Below are positions 33,452 to 45,559 of a stretch of DNA of 64,000 nucleotides, piece by piece. Below the pieces are notes generated by a model. That model saw only the letters and a list, made by a program, of their open reading frames with translations, was not told where the DNA came from and did no database searches. A program made the position numbers and the translations under genes. This DNA comes from Melieria omissa (taxonomy: Eukaryota > Arthropoda > Insecta > Diptera > Ulidiidae), in NCBI GenBank assembly GCA_963971225.1, contig OZ020269.1, forward strand, positions 78,778,450-78,842,449, given 5' to 3'. Positions within the stretch are counted from its first letter, which is position 1. Each line of letters opens with the position of its first letter.

Positions 33452-35418
33452 GTACTTATGTATAGATAAGTATGTATATATTTGTTAAAACGTACGAGCA
33501 CCAAAATTGACACATTATCAAATTTTGTTTTAATATTTTCTCGTTTTTACTTTACAGAACCCCAAAAATACTGCAATTTAGTACATTTTGGCTATGGCAC
33601 AGTGTGGTTAATCTATTATCAGCCACACGTACTGAGCGCAGTGCTGATTTTTGCTGAAACTCTAAAAATAGAATCAAAATGCAAAACAAGTGCAAACGAA
33701 TCCGAGTTGGGACAGAGCAGCGAATGCAAACTTTTTGAGGGCACAAAGAAGACATTCGATGACGTAGGCGAAAACGCAGCTGAATATAGACTGCATGTGT
33801 ATATATGTATGCATGAAGGTGCAAACGATTGTGTGTGCAAATACGTACACTCGACTACGAGCTGATACCAATCGGCGTATCCTTGTAGCACTCAAACTCA
33901 CACACGCACAAACACACTCGCACACTCGCACACAGTTAAGCACAGTGAAACGGAAACAATAAAACATGCACATGGCGCGTAAAACGATGCGCCGCGTGTA
34001 AGAGACAATGTGAACGAAATGGAACACGGCAAGGATATTCGAGGATAACATACTTTTGGCGACGGCTCCATACGCCGACAGTGGTGACAAATGCGTGGGG
34101 GGAAGAGCAAAGTGGGCCCTAATGCATTCTGTTAATAAGCACTAAAATTCACAATCAGTAATTTCGGTTCTCTTCTTCGGGCGTTTGCAACAGATGCACT
34201 GCAGTGTGTGCCAACAGTGGGCAGAACGCTAAACGTTTCGCTCAACCAAAGTTGAGCAAAATGCAAAGTGCCGAGTTCATATTTCAATATTTGATGCGGA
34301 CATCTGCCATAAATTATGGCAGCGCATATATATAGTATGCCAACAATTTTATGTGTTTACGCGAAATATAGGTAATTATTTTAGCGTCGTCCTGCACCTT
34401 TATCTATCACCGTTGGGGCTCATTTACGTCATCGTTTCGATGGAATTCACTTTGTGGCATACCCCCAAAAATAACAAGAATCCCCTGCGCTCGAAAGCAG
34501 GCCACGAGAGCTCCAAAAGCTGGTAGTAAAAACAGCTGCAACTAAAGCGGCCACTCTCGCCGCGCTGCTCACAAATCAAACGTGTACGTTTTCCAACGCC
34601 ATCGATATTACAGTTACGCGTTATAACGGTTTTCGTGACAAACACATTTATACGAGTAGTACTTCGCCTTCCAATAGCGTCCTTCCAACTGGAAGCGCAC
34701 GACCGAACGTAGCGAATTTCTCACTGGACTGGTGTGACCTGCGCTCATGACGTCTATTGATTTGCGTAACTGAGCACAACACACAGGCTTTGCGGCAAAA
34801 TACCAAAAGATTTGTTGCTATTTTATGCATGTTTGATTGCGTTTGCCGGTGGTGTTGTGTGTTTGGTGTTTAAGTATTGCAGAGAAATGTTTGCCTACTG
34901 TGAACGACAAGATGCAGTAATGTGGTAGCTTAGTACAGTGGCACAATTGTAGATATTCAACGGATACTAATAAAATGTTGCCATCAACCGGGGTGCTTTA
35001 GTCGAGGTAAAACACTTTTGAGACAGCCTCTTGAAATGTTACTATTTTATATTTCTTTTATTTATTTATTGGTTTTCATACTTTTTTATACGAATTTGTA
35101 TTTCAGTTAATATATGAATTCAAATTTACATTGCAGTCTGAGCCTCTGAGATGATCGGCTGATAAAAATGTTTTACAATTTACATTTAGCTCATAACAAA
35201 AAAAATATGACATTTTCTTTTTGGTTTAATTAATTATACTTAGTTGGTTAGTAGTTAGTTTATGTTAACTTGGTCCTTAGAGCTAACAAAAATTAAATCC
35301 TTCTCTCTTTAGAAACTATTTTAATACAATTTTCAGTGCATCCCAGCAGCTTATTTTTGCCTCTTTTTAGATCCGGAATGAAATGACAAGCAAATCACAA
35401 GCAGATAACCTCCCATCT
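33452..35418. other. Spacer, no gene recognised
   Basis: A CA-rich region occurs at 33895-33935. Frames at 33482-34110 are open on both strands but lack domain or splice support. Confidence 0.45.
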
Positions 35419-35422
35419 TTAA

Positions 35423-35634
35423 CCCATTCGCTGCCAAGCCTAAATTATATGAAGTCATTCCCATTGCCATTGCCATTTCCATATTTATGTTTGTGGCCAC
35501 AAAAAATTTGCTAATTCAAAAGCCTGCATGTTATAACATATTTAAAGTAGGACGAGTATACTCGTCTCGTCTCGTCTTGGCAATGCATGACACCCTGCCA
35601 AAGACGACTATACTCGTCCTTGGCAGCGAATGGG
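35423..35634. mobile_element. piggyBac-like MITE
   Basis: A 212-bp segment sits between TTAA at 35419-35422 and TTAA at 35635-35638. It has perfect 16-bp inverted ends CCCATTCGCTGCCAAG. TTAA targets and CCC...GGG termini are diagnostic of the piggyBac superfamily. Inside are a GACGAGTATACTCGTC palindrome near 35550 and a second TGCCAAAGACGACTATACTC motif near the right end. There is no coding capacity. Confidence 0.85.
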
Positions 35635-35824
35635 TTAAAGAGCTGCGCTATGGCGCAGATAGGATTTCTCCCATCTAGATCCGGAACAATGCTTAATGAT
35701 AAAAGTCTTTGTTGCAGTACTGTTTAGAAAAATCCTGAAATCTTCTACACAATTCTGAAAAAGTTGAAGTGTTTCGGTCGATTGAAACCTTTGATTTCTA
35801 GAACTCCTTTCTTTAAAACAGAAA

Positions 35825-35882
35825 CAGTTTTCTGCCGATTCCAAACGGCGGAGTTGGGACCTTTTTCATAACTTACTCTCAG
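35825..35882 (-). repeat. SINE fragment, copy 3
   Basis: TGCCGATTCCAAACGGCGGA, then GTTGGGACCTTTTTCATAAC and CTCTCAGG, match the central body of the SINE copies at 13485-13802 and 47857-48162. The tRNA-like head and the tail are absent. Confidence 0.7.
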
Positions 35883-36559
35883 GAAGCATTCATTGAAATA
35901 AATATTCGAAATATAATTAAGACTCTCTTTGGTTTTTTAAGATGTTTTTTTTTACTTTATGTCATGGCGACTTGAATTGCAATAATTATGATTAACAGAT
36001 CAGTCATTTGATTCAGTTTGCATATTCAATTTTGTAATTTTTTATTTAAAACAAAACTAAATTTAAAAGATTTTCATGAAATGTTTCAAAAATCGCTTAT
36101 GATTTTTGTTTCTTTCCTTTATTTATTTATTTATTTTTTTGCGGGGACCTAACTCGGATCATCAATGTGTACTAGGAAATACTAACGATTGAAACTGTAG
36201 TATGTTGTTTTTAAAATTTTTATAATAATATAATTATAATATGATATAATTTTATAAAACTTTTATATGCAACTAGTATATATTTTCTATATTTTTTTGT
36301 GTGATTTCATTTTTGTATCTTAAATACTTATAGTATTGATTAAATACCTATAAAAAAAATTGCTTTTTAAACACTCTTCCTAGTCCGTTATTGAACTTCA
36401 CAATTCTTCTGTACCCAATGGTTGGTTTTAAAAAATTTCCGCACAAATTGGACAACTAAATCGGCTTACGCGTAAGTCAGCTTCAGTGATCCGATGTTAA
36501 AGTGACACGTGATAGTAAGGCACGCAATATATGCGTGCGTGCATATGTATGTATATGTA

Positions 36560-38080
36560 ACTGACTGCTGCTGGTTAGGTATGCGTGTGTGTGTGGGTGT
36601 GTGTATTGGCCAGCCGTAATTTTATCACCGCGCACGAAAAAAGTGGAAACTCAAGCAAACAGGGACAATGGCGATTTGTTTACTCGAGCTCAAGTGCAGG
36701 CAGCGCGGCTACGCAGAGAGCACAAGCCCACTGGAAAGCACACGGCCCCCTAATTGGCTATGCCAGCCAACCGGCGTCCTTCCAGGAGCCAAACGTCACT
36801 TTGGACATTGCAGAAACGTACGCGCGGTGGATGACGCGGGCACACTGGGTGGTGGCAACAACGGTGGGGATGGTGGCAGCTCGGCCGACGGGCACAGCAC
36901 AACAGCAACGACACAAGCGCGCAGCAGTTGAAGTTGAGAAACGAAACAGTGCGGAGCTCGGCGCGGAGTCGGAGTCGGTAAACGGAATGACGGTGGCGGA
37001 GACGGATGTTGGTCACGTGCCGCAGTCGATGTGCGACAGCATTTGAAAGCGCTGACAAAGCGAGAGAAAATAATAAAGGAACGTACAAAGTGCATGAAGT
37101 CAATTAAGCCGTTAAAGCAACCACACAAAGGCCGCAATAAGTGAAACGTGAATGAAGCGAAGGGTAGCGAGCCCAATAAGAACAAATTACCACAGCAAAT
37201 AACGTAATGGTGACGCAGGGGAACTGTCAATTAGCTGTCAATGTAGACAAATTCGGATATCGCGTGTTGCTTGCGAAATAGAAACGCAGCCGCCGCCACT
37301 GCCGCAAACACGAGCAATGTGAGCGAAAAGTGTGTGCAAATTGAATTCAAGTCAATAATCCGCGAGCAAATCCCCGCGAAAGTGTGCTGATGACGGCGTA
37401 GCTGCAGCCTTGGCTGGGCATTAGCAGTGCAGTGGCGAAAACAAAACTGCCGAAAATGTGCTGTTTATCGGAATTTCGCACGGTACCTCCGGGCACTCGC
37501 GAATTCATTCCGCTGCGCAGATTTTTTCATCTCCCAAATACTCTCTGTATCCTTTGTTGACGCTGTCCGGCGCTGCTTGCTGCACCACTGGAAACGCATC
37601 GCGCCAACTCCGACCGTCGCACACTCACCCAACCCAGCGGCGCCCGCCGTTTACGACCTCGTCCGGCCCATCTTCGAAAGCATTATCCTTCCAGCGCCAC
37701 CCGCTGTTGTCTCGCTGCAGAACGCGTTCGTGTCCGTTCCGTTCCCACGCCGTTTCCGCGCATTTTTGGGATGCTGGTCGCGTGGGAAACTGCGGCAACC
37801 GTGTGTGACTTTTACCGTTAGCATTCGTCGACATTGCGTACACGTGGTCGCGTCGTCGCCGCCGTTGTGCGCATTCCGAGGAGACACAACAAACGCGGCC
37901 CGCATTTCCTCGCGCTCCGCTCCAACCCATCGTCGAGCACCCCAAAGTTACCGATTGAGTGGGTTTTGGTGGAGTGCTGTGATTTATTTCATTCATTTGA
38001 TTTTGCATTCAAGTGGCAAATGCTGCGCACTTTCGGCGCTGGAGGACAGAGGTGAAAAGTGCCAATTTTGTTTGTAGTAT
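36560..38080 (+). other. GC-rich block, possible promoter and 5' untranslated exon
   Basis: This 1.5-kb block is distinctly richer in G+C and CpG than its surroundings. It contains initiator-like and AAAGTG-rich sequence common in fly 5' leaders. A 216-codon frame at 37427-38077 (+) has no recognisable domain, and antisense frames are also open there, so I do not call it a protein. It could be the leader of the gene whose first coding exon is at 42129-42278, 4 kb downstream on the same strand. That link is inference. Confidence 0.3.
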
Positions 38081-38884
38081 GTTTTTACGTGAAAATTTCA
38101 ACGACACCAATCAATTAGTTGCAATGCAAAAAAGTGATATAAAAATAAGTTGAAAGTCTGAAGGCGAAAAAGTCGTGTGTCTGTGCATTAGGGTTTGAAT
38201 AAAATCGCGCAAAAAAAGTTGAATTATTTTCCGATATCAATCGAATTCAATCGCACTAACTATATACCAACAAACATATAGTTTTTTGTCGATCTCCCAT
38301 CCAAAATTGATGTCCATAATATCCTTTTCTTTCAAAGTCATGTGTTTCTATTTTAGTATCCTTTGTTATTATATAATTAATATGGGTTTGAGTGATAGGA
38401 CGATTCTTTTTGACGAGATTCAAGTACTTCAGTATCGAAACTTAATTTTTTTTCGATACTGCATGCAAGTATCGCTACTGAGAACTTTTCAATACTCAAT
38501 TGAAGTATTGTTCATTTTTTTTAGAGTCTAGTCCTTGCTACTAAAAATATCAGTGGGCCCATTATTATTAATTTTCAAAACTTGTCGGATTCAATGTTAA
38601 ATTAATCAATCAATGTTAAATGCAAAGTTTTTCAATGTGTCCAAGAAGTCTGACTTTAAGAAGCTTACTCTTTACGCTTGCTTTTGTTGTGAGTTTGTTT
38701 CTTTTTGTAATCAATGAAATTGCAGTCAATTTGATGTAACTTTTGATTTGCTTAAATGAGTCAATTGCATGAAACACTAACATCTATGTTTTACGTAAAA
38801 TTTGGCGAACGGTTGGCGGCAACTTGGCTATTCTTAAAGATTTGCTATTTCCAGATATGTTAGTAAAAATTATTTGTTTCTACA

Positions 38885-38965
38885 TTTATGTTGGCTGAGT
38901 CGAAATTCGAACCATGAGACCAGTCTCCCGGTATAACGCACTAGCCACTAATGTAAAGCGAGTGG
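38885..38965 (-). repeat. Possible tRNA-derived SINE head relic
   Basis: On the minus strand TAGTGGCTAGTGCG is followed about 40 nt later by GGTTCGAATTTCG, resembling A and B boxes of a tRNA promoter. The rest of a SINE was not recognised and no tRNA fold is complete. Confidence 0.35.
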
Positions 38966-39454
38966 TTCTCGAGCGTTGAATCGATTTTTAATTCCATCTT
39001 TTGACTTTGCTTGGCCGGTTTTTTTTTTAATTATTCAATAATCTATAATTGATAGAATAGACATTTTAAACGCAAAATTTTAAATTAATAAAAATCAGTT
39101 GTTTAAACATTTATTTTTTCCTAATCCAACTAAAGTAAACCATTTCTTTCGATTTTAACTTATTGAGTAAATTTCAGCAAAAAGAAAGTAAACAACGCAA
39201 AAGTAAATACACCTGATGGTCGAATTACACGGTTAATAGAGACCAAAACAATCTGTCTACAAAAACATGTAAAAAGTAATTTTTTCGTTCCGATTTCACA
39301 GTATAAACATGCAAAAAGAATAATCGTGCAGAAAAAACAAATTTCCATAAAAATTTCCTAAATTATGCCATCAAAACAAACAAATTAAAGCCGTTGTAAC
39401 TCAGTGTCTTTTATTTAAAAATGTTATTTGTACATATTTTGTACATACATACTA

Positions 39455-40025
39455 GGGCGGGTTAATTTTTTTTTTGATGAAGCGTATAGCAAAAACGTAA
39501 TCTATAGGTGATTCTGAGAAATTTTGCTCAAGACACCATAGCTCTAAGTCGGATTTGGAGCCCCCAAAATTTAAAAATAGATATTTTTCAATATATACAT
39601 AGAATAATTTAATTAAATTCGTCATAAAATCGGATAGAGTTATAGTAGATTTCTCAATCTGGACTTGTTTGAAAGGTATTTTTATCACCTTTCAGAATCT
39701 GATTTTCAGATTTTTTTCGATAATTCTTTTTTTTGCAGATTATGAAAGTTCAGATAATTTCCAACAACTTTTATTACGATCAATTTTTTTGTTTTTGAAC
39801 TCCTTTTTGTAGGAAAATCGATCTGAAAAAATCAACATTTTCAAGGTTTCAACAAAAAAACACTATTTTTACATTTTTAATTCAATTTATTTTGAAATTT
39901 TGGGGGGCTCCAAATCCGACTTAGAGCTATGGTCTCTTGAGCAAAATTTCTCATAATCACCTATAGATTACGTTTTTGCTATACGCTTCATCAAAAAAAA
40001 TCGTTCCATACAATTTGACCCGCCC
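39455..40025. mobile_element. Long-TIR MITE with TA target duplication
   Basis: The 571-bp element is flanked by TA at 39453-39454 and 40026-40027. Its termini are GGGCGGGTTAA and GGGCGGGTCAA (complement), and the inverted repeats extend about 135 bp per side with high identity. They cover GATGAAGCGTATAGCAAAAA and AGCTCTAAGTCGGATTTGGA. The right arm has about 18 extra nt near its tip. The central 300 bp is AT-rich and non-coding. The TA target suggests Tc1/mariner-type mobilisation. The RNA or single strand would form a long hairpin. Confidence 0.85.
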
Positions 40026-40027
40026 TA

Positions 40028-42128
40028 ATACATACATATCCTTTCCTCGCTGTTCAACAGCCAAGGAACACTTGAACTTGAAATCAGAAATAATACCTAA
40101 TATTGACCTTTACAGCGACCTTTATAAAGATGGGAAAAAGCAGATTTTTCAGCAATAGTCTAAATTAACGCTAAGAAATTTGATTTTCCTATCCTCGTAG
40201 GTGTCGCTGTAACATTCCATAACGGCTTAAAAACTGCTTTGGAATTTAGCAATCTCTCCGCATTTTTATGTTTTTCAAAACAGTATTTTCATGTTATTTT
40301 GCTTTCTGTATGCATTTTCTTCTATTCGGCGCCATCTCGATTCTGCTCTTCTTCTTTAATGATAAAAGGTTTACAATAGCCATCCCAAAATAAGTTGCGC
40401 TCTATTTTCTTTTGTTTTTTTAAGTTACAGGTTTAAATTTGTTAGCATGTGGGATCAAAGCAAATACCAAAAACCGCGTACAAAGAAAAAACTGTAATTC
40501 GACGATCAGCTGTACTTAACCTTTTTTTTTACCGCTCCTAGATCCTGTGGACCGATTTTGAAAATTTTCATAACACAGCTTATTTAGAGGGTATGCCATT
40601 TCTGCTTTCAAAAAAATTAAAAAAATTTTTTGGGCTGGAGCAGATGTGACTTTAAAGACACGCTGGCAAAATACGTAAGCCAAATTCGAAAGATTCCACA
40701 TTTTTAAAGTTTAAATGACTGTTTCTTTTTACCTACGCATCGAAAGTAGTGGCAACCAAGGAGAAAGTTGAATATAATGCGATTCCCGTGTTTTTAAAGA
40801 CACACCAAAATATTTCAAGTTAGAACACGCTTAAAACTTTTGAAAACTGCAAGTTTCATAATTTGTATGTCAACTTTGTGCTTTTGGTAAGCATTATTAA
40901 TTGTTTTATTAAAAAACAAAAATTATTTTGTATTAAAAAAAAAATTTTAAAACCCTTAAAAAGGTGGTCCTGTTTATACCAGTTTTACACTGAGTGAAAC
41001 CCTAAAATTTGGAAATATTTGTTCGCAGTTTGAAAGCCAATAAATGTAGCTTTCCGACAATGTAAAAATATTTAATATGCGTTAAAAACGGTTATTTTCA
41101 GAAATTTTCAAAGTTGGCGGTAAGAAATGGGTTATAAACCTAAATATTTGAAATAAATACATTTTTAATAACCTAATAACAATTATTTAATAATATTATT
41201 ATTATTAATTTATTCATAAATTTATTTTAATAATTTAATTTCATTTTTAACGAGACGGCTTTAAGTTCGCATCGTTTTTCGTGCAGTTTTGATGACTTAA
41301 TGAAAATAACCCCTTGAAATTTATATCCAGAAACTCATGAAATTTTTACTTTTAAGGTTATTGAAAAACAACCAGAACACAGAAATGCCGCGGCACTCCC
41401 CCAACTAGAAGCCGAAGACCCATTTCCAGGGTCAACCCATTAACACCGCTAATCTGCACGGCACTGTTTAATGAAACGCAAAACATTATGAAATGGTGAA
41501 AAATTAGGTCAAGGCCAACAACAGCGACCAACTGTCACATAAAACTGGCAAATTAGCATATTATGTGAAGATTTTATGGAATTAATTTTAATTAGGCTAA
41601 CCCCTGGGTTGGAAAAGAAAAGTCAACTCCCAGAGGTCAGAAGTGAGAAAAAATATTGAAATCGCGAAATGGAAAAATCTGCAAAGTGAAATGCTAATTT
41701 TAAGCGAAATCCCCAAAACGGCCAAGAGAAAATGTTTACGCCGAGACCGAGCGAAAACTCCGGCGGCAATGCTAAAGCAAAATAAACAGCCAACAACATT
41801 AGCAAAATAAAAGCAGCGTGGCAAGCGCTCGAAAGTGCGCAGAAACCCAAAATTAATTCGCCACTTTGCCACCACACACACACACACGCACACACACACA
41901 CACATGAATGCGCTAAGAGTGTTTGTACGTTTGTGTGTGTGTGTTTGTGTGACACTCATTGCGTAACAATATAACCAATAACCACTAATCCACAGCGTTA
42001 GCCCGTTAGTTGAAAATTGTAAATCCGCAAAGAACTGAGGCATTAGCACGCGCCGTCGCAGCCACAACATCCATATCCAAGAAGCAATAGCTGTTGCCGC
42101 TGGCGGGGGCTGCGCAAGCCGAGCCGAC
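40028..42128. other. Spacer and probable leader upstream of the 42129 exon
   Basis: AT-rich until about 41350, then more balanced. CA/GT microsatellites occupy 41873-41904 and 41931-41952. The stretch just upstream of 42129 is GC-rich and may be 5' UTR. Confidence 0.45.
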
Positions 42129-42278
42129 ATGCCCTTCGGACGCAAATCGCCGCTGGAGGCACTGGCACTGCCCGGCGTCATTCTGGCCTACAAATACAGT
42201 CAATTTCGCCAGCGACGCCGGGAGGCTGCCAGTAGGCGTGTCACCGAGCGCGAGTTGGCCGCGTTGCACCATAAAATC
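42129..42278 (+). CDS. First coding exon of an unidentified host gene
   Basis: A 50-codon open exon starts at the ATG at 42129 and ends exactly at a GTAAGT donor (42279), phase 0. It encodes MPFGRKSPLEALALPGVILA followed by YKYSQFRQRRREAASRRVTE and a RELAALHHKI end. The segment has a short hydrophobic run (about residues 9-20), then a very basic arginine-rich stretch, then a likely amphipathic helix. Codon third positions are strongly G/C (CTG, GCC, CGC), unlike the AT-rich surroundings, which supports real coding. I do not recognise the protein. No downstream exon was identified in the remaining 21.7 kb, so a large intron probably follows, and the transposons to the right would lie inside it. 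Confidence 0.65.
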
Positions 42279-43870
42279 GTAAGTTTTTGAGCTTTTCTTA
42301 CACATTTCACCGCCCGCTTAAGATGCCAGCTCTTACGGCGTAAGAGTACGTACGCCACACAGTTGCGTATTCCAGTCACGCTTTGGCTTTGCTACAAAAC
42401 GACTGCCCAGTGCGGTTGGGCGGGTGTTGATATTAGAAGTGTGTTTCTATTTTGATCTGATTTGGTGACAATTTGCCTCGTCTTTGCCCACATCAACTAG
42501 TTGGAGGTAATTGAAAGGGTTGCTCATACGCCCCGTTGCACAAACACACAGCGAGCGCGCTTGAATTCTTTAATCAGAGCGAAATTCCAATTCATCAAAC
42601 GGGCGACTATGCGAACGCCAACGAATGAGTGGGGAAATAAACTAAGAATATTCCACAACAGCGCCGCGCATTTCGAGGGCACTAACGAGACGAACGACAT
42701 ATACACGTGCACAGGCACATGGTCAGAGCCACAGGACACCAGTGGCGGCGCTATAAATAGTTGGAGAAAGCATCATTAAGCCTTAAAAAGCAATAAAAGA
42801 GAATATTTAAGGGGCTACAATGATCACAGCAGTAGCAGCGCCGACGAAACCACTAAAACAACAATGGCAACATCAAAAACATAACGACAGGAGGCTCGTC
42901 AACACTCTGCAGATGTTATGGCCCGCACATGCACGCTGGCCCGGGCGCCGAGTGGGCAGCTCGAAGTGGGCTCATGTGCGAACGACGATGTTTGCGCACA
43001 AGTGTGTGTGTTGCACATGCTTGTAGTGGTATTTGAAATTGTTGTTTCAAAATAAAAGCAAACACACTCAGGCCTCCGCAGCGGGAGGCGCACGGGCGCA
43101 GCTGTGGAAAAACTCATCAAATGAACTAACAAAAAAGACGACGAACAACGACTAAAAGTAAGCGAATGAGGAGCGTTCTTTCGAATAAAAACTGCACACA
43201 TAACACAGACGAGCGAAGGCGGGCAAAACGACGCGGCTTTGAAAGGGTTAAGTGCGTGTGTGTTAGTACTGCATTAAGGTTATAGCAGGATTTAAGGTCA
43301 GAATTGTTTCAACTCTTTCACCCGCAACAGCGCGTCGACAACGTACGAGATGAGACACTACGACAACATTTCAAGTTGGGAAACGTAAAAACGCCAAACA
43401 CAAAGCAAATGAATATTAACCCACTTTATTGGTTATGAGTAGCGAGCATGAAGCTGTAGAAGTGTAAAGGTTATTCAGTCCACAAAATTGGGTTAATGAA
43501 TTTTTTTGTTTCACCGCGAATGCGTCGTTTCGAACAGGGTTATATATAAGAGTAACTTTTTTTAGTTGCAAATTTGTACAACAACATGTAATATTTTGGA
43601 TGTTTACGATTGGAAAATAGTGTGGCACATTAACTTATTTTGATTTTCTTGTTAAAATATGCTTTAGTTGTCTAGGTGAAAAGGATAAATAAGTGTGTAG
43701 ACATCGACTAAAATGTTCGTATTCGGTTGTAATTTAAATATGTTTTTTAAATAATGGCTTTTACAATAATATTGCGGGATTGAATGGAGATGTTTTAGGC
43801 TTTGCTCACAATATTTGTCTCTGCAGCTTTGTCTCTACAGAACCAACCCCATGAAGTGGTTGTTCAGTTG
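42279..43870. other. Probable intron sequence, no exon seen
   Basis: The sequence has mixed composition with short frames on both strands. None shows a domain or paired splice sites. Confidence 0.4.
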
Positions 43871-43875
43871 GTTCA

Positions 43876-44100
43876 ATACTTTTTTAAGGCGATTTGACGT
43901 TTTTCTCTTAATTGCCCCTTAAATTTTATTAGTTGTCGGCAGTAATCCCCTGAATTGATCGTTTGGTTTCTTGAAAGTAGCACAAAATACAAAACACATT
44001 TGTAATTCAATTCACTGCTCCATTCGATACCGCGTCTTCCAGACAAGATTACCCTTTGTTGTGCGATATCTCTCTTCACCATGGAGAGCGTTCTGTGCAC
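43876..44100 (-). pseudogene. Mariner transposase fragment
   Basis: On the minus strand LSRNQTINSGDYCRQLIKFK followed by GQLREKRQIA matches the region between the first and second catalytic aspartates of mariner transposases (typically ...PRNQTINSDKYC...EKRP). The frame continues upstream only in degraded form and no terminal repeats were found, so this is an old fragment. Confidence 0.65.
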
Positions 44101-44225
44101 GGCCGGTTTACATCGTAATGGCACAGTCTTTAACAACGTCGTCATTGGAGGTAACAAGCGAGATGTTATGCAATTTTTGCGGCAATCAAATGAAAATCTG
44201 CCAAAATGGTTTTGTAGGTAAATGA

Positions 44226-44330
44226 GGGCAAGACGAAGTTTGGATGATGAAGCTCCGGCGAAAAAGGTGTTCGATGCGATAGTTGGAGGTCGACGGTGAC
44301 GAAAGAGACCAAGTTCCAAGGTGGAAGGAC
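44226..44330 (+). pseudogene. Possible non-LTR reverse transcriptase C-terminal fragment
   Basis: A short stretch reading RARRSLDDEAPAKKVFDAIV then GGRR and, after a stop, basic residues resembles the conserved end of RTE-like reverse transcriptases (an RMDDE...KKVF...GRRRRGRP pattern). It is under 110 bp and mutated, so the assignment is tentative. Confidence 0.3.
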
Positions 44331-45149
44331 CAAGTTTAAAATTTTGCTTCATTTCTGCGAAACTTTTATTTTACATTTAAGATAACTTAAATTCATTTAA
44401 TATCCAAATAATTCTCAAAAACGCTGAAAAACTATTCCAACGAAAACACTGTAAATTCAACCCCCACCATCTCCATCTGACTTAGGCCAACATTTTGCTT
44501 GAAACATTGCGACGTCAACTAGATCACAAAAACTTTGTGTGTGCCTGCAATATGAAATTGTATGCTATTACTTTAGCTTTCAGCATAAATCTTTCGCTCA
44601 TCATGCCGCACAGTGTAACGAGTGAGGCCAAAAATGCGTGAAATTTATGTTGCAAATGTAAAAAAACTTTTTTACACATCGAAAGATAGGAGCATTATCT
44701 TTCGATTAGAAATATTATCTTAATACATATTAAATTAAATTAAATTGTCTTCTACTAGTTGCTTTTCCGCTAATTAAGTAAATACATTTTTATATTGACA
44801 CATTCAGTAAAAATATTGGAAATATCGAAGTTTAAGGTTTGGCTGGCCGAACACAAGAAAAGTGGCAAGGAAGTGGTGGCTGTAATGAGTAACCTTGTCA
44901 ATTAGAATCGGAGTTGTTATATGAGAAATCGAAAAATTTGAACATAAAGTTTTGAAGTTTTATAGCTCTTGCAGTTGGTCTTTGAAGAAAAACACTCTGA
45001 ATTACTTGAGCATTTTTGTTCGTATAAACAAATTGAGAAATGTATGTAATTATATTTATAACAGGTTGTGGTTTTAAATTCGAAGGAATCGATTTGTGCG
45101 CCCTATCGGCGAATGTTAACTTCGTTGATTATGGGGAACAGCCAGTCCG

Positions 45150-45545
45150 TTCCCCATAGTCGAAGAAGAGGTCTTGGCTGACTTGTGGTTTCAACAAGAT
45201 GACGTAACATGCCACACAAGTTGCGAAATCATCGCTCTTTTGGGCACTCAGTTTGAAAATCGTGTAATCAGCCGTTTTGGAAATGTGCACTGCCCATGGC
45301 CCAGCTGCAATTTGACTCCGCTATACTATTTTTTGTTGGGAACCGTGAAAGACAGATGTTATGTGGACCCGCCAGCATCGATTGAAAGCCAATATTCGAT
45401 GAGTCATCAGTGAGATAGAGCCACACACATAGGAAAATTAAGTGAAAAAATGGGTCGAAAGAATGACGATGATTTCATACGGGTTTTTCTTCTAAAAAGC
45501 CCCGTTTGGAAAAATGCCTGTGGGTTCATTATTTTTCGGCCAATT
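45150..45545 (+). pseudogene. Tc1/mariner-superfamily transposase fragment (DD41D-like)
   Basis: The frame 45174-45413 reads LWFQQDDVTCHTS with the second catalytic aspartate, then ENRVISRFGNVH and CNLTPLYYFLLGTVKD, where the third catalytic aspartate is replaced by tyrosine. About 41 residues separate the two positions. The non-coding tail to about 45545 matches that of the copy at 31182-31505. The N-terminal half is not recognisable. Confidence 0.7.
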
Positions 45546-45559
45546 TAAAATGCGAGTTT

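Noticed and set aside
37427..38077. 216-codon open frame in the GC-rich block
   Set aside because: No recognisable domain, antisense frames are open over the same span, and GC-rich DNA has few stops by chance.
42006..42305. Minus-strand 99-codon frame over the 42129 exon
   Set aside because: The plus-strand exon has a start codon, donor and codon bias. The antisense frame has none of these.
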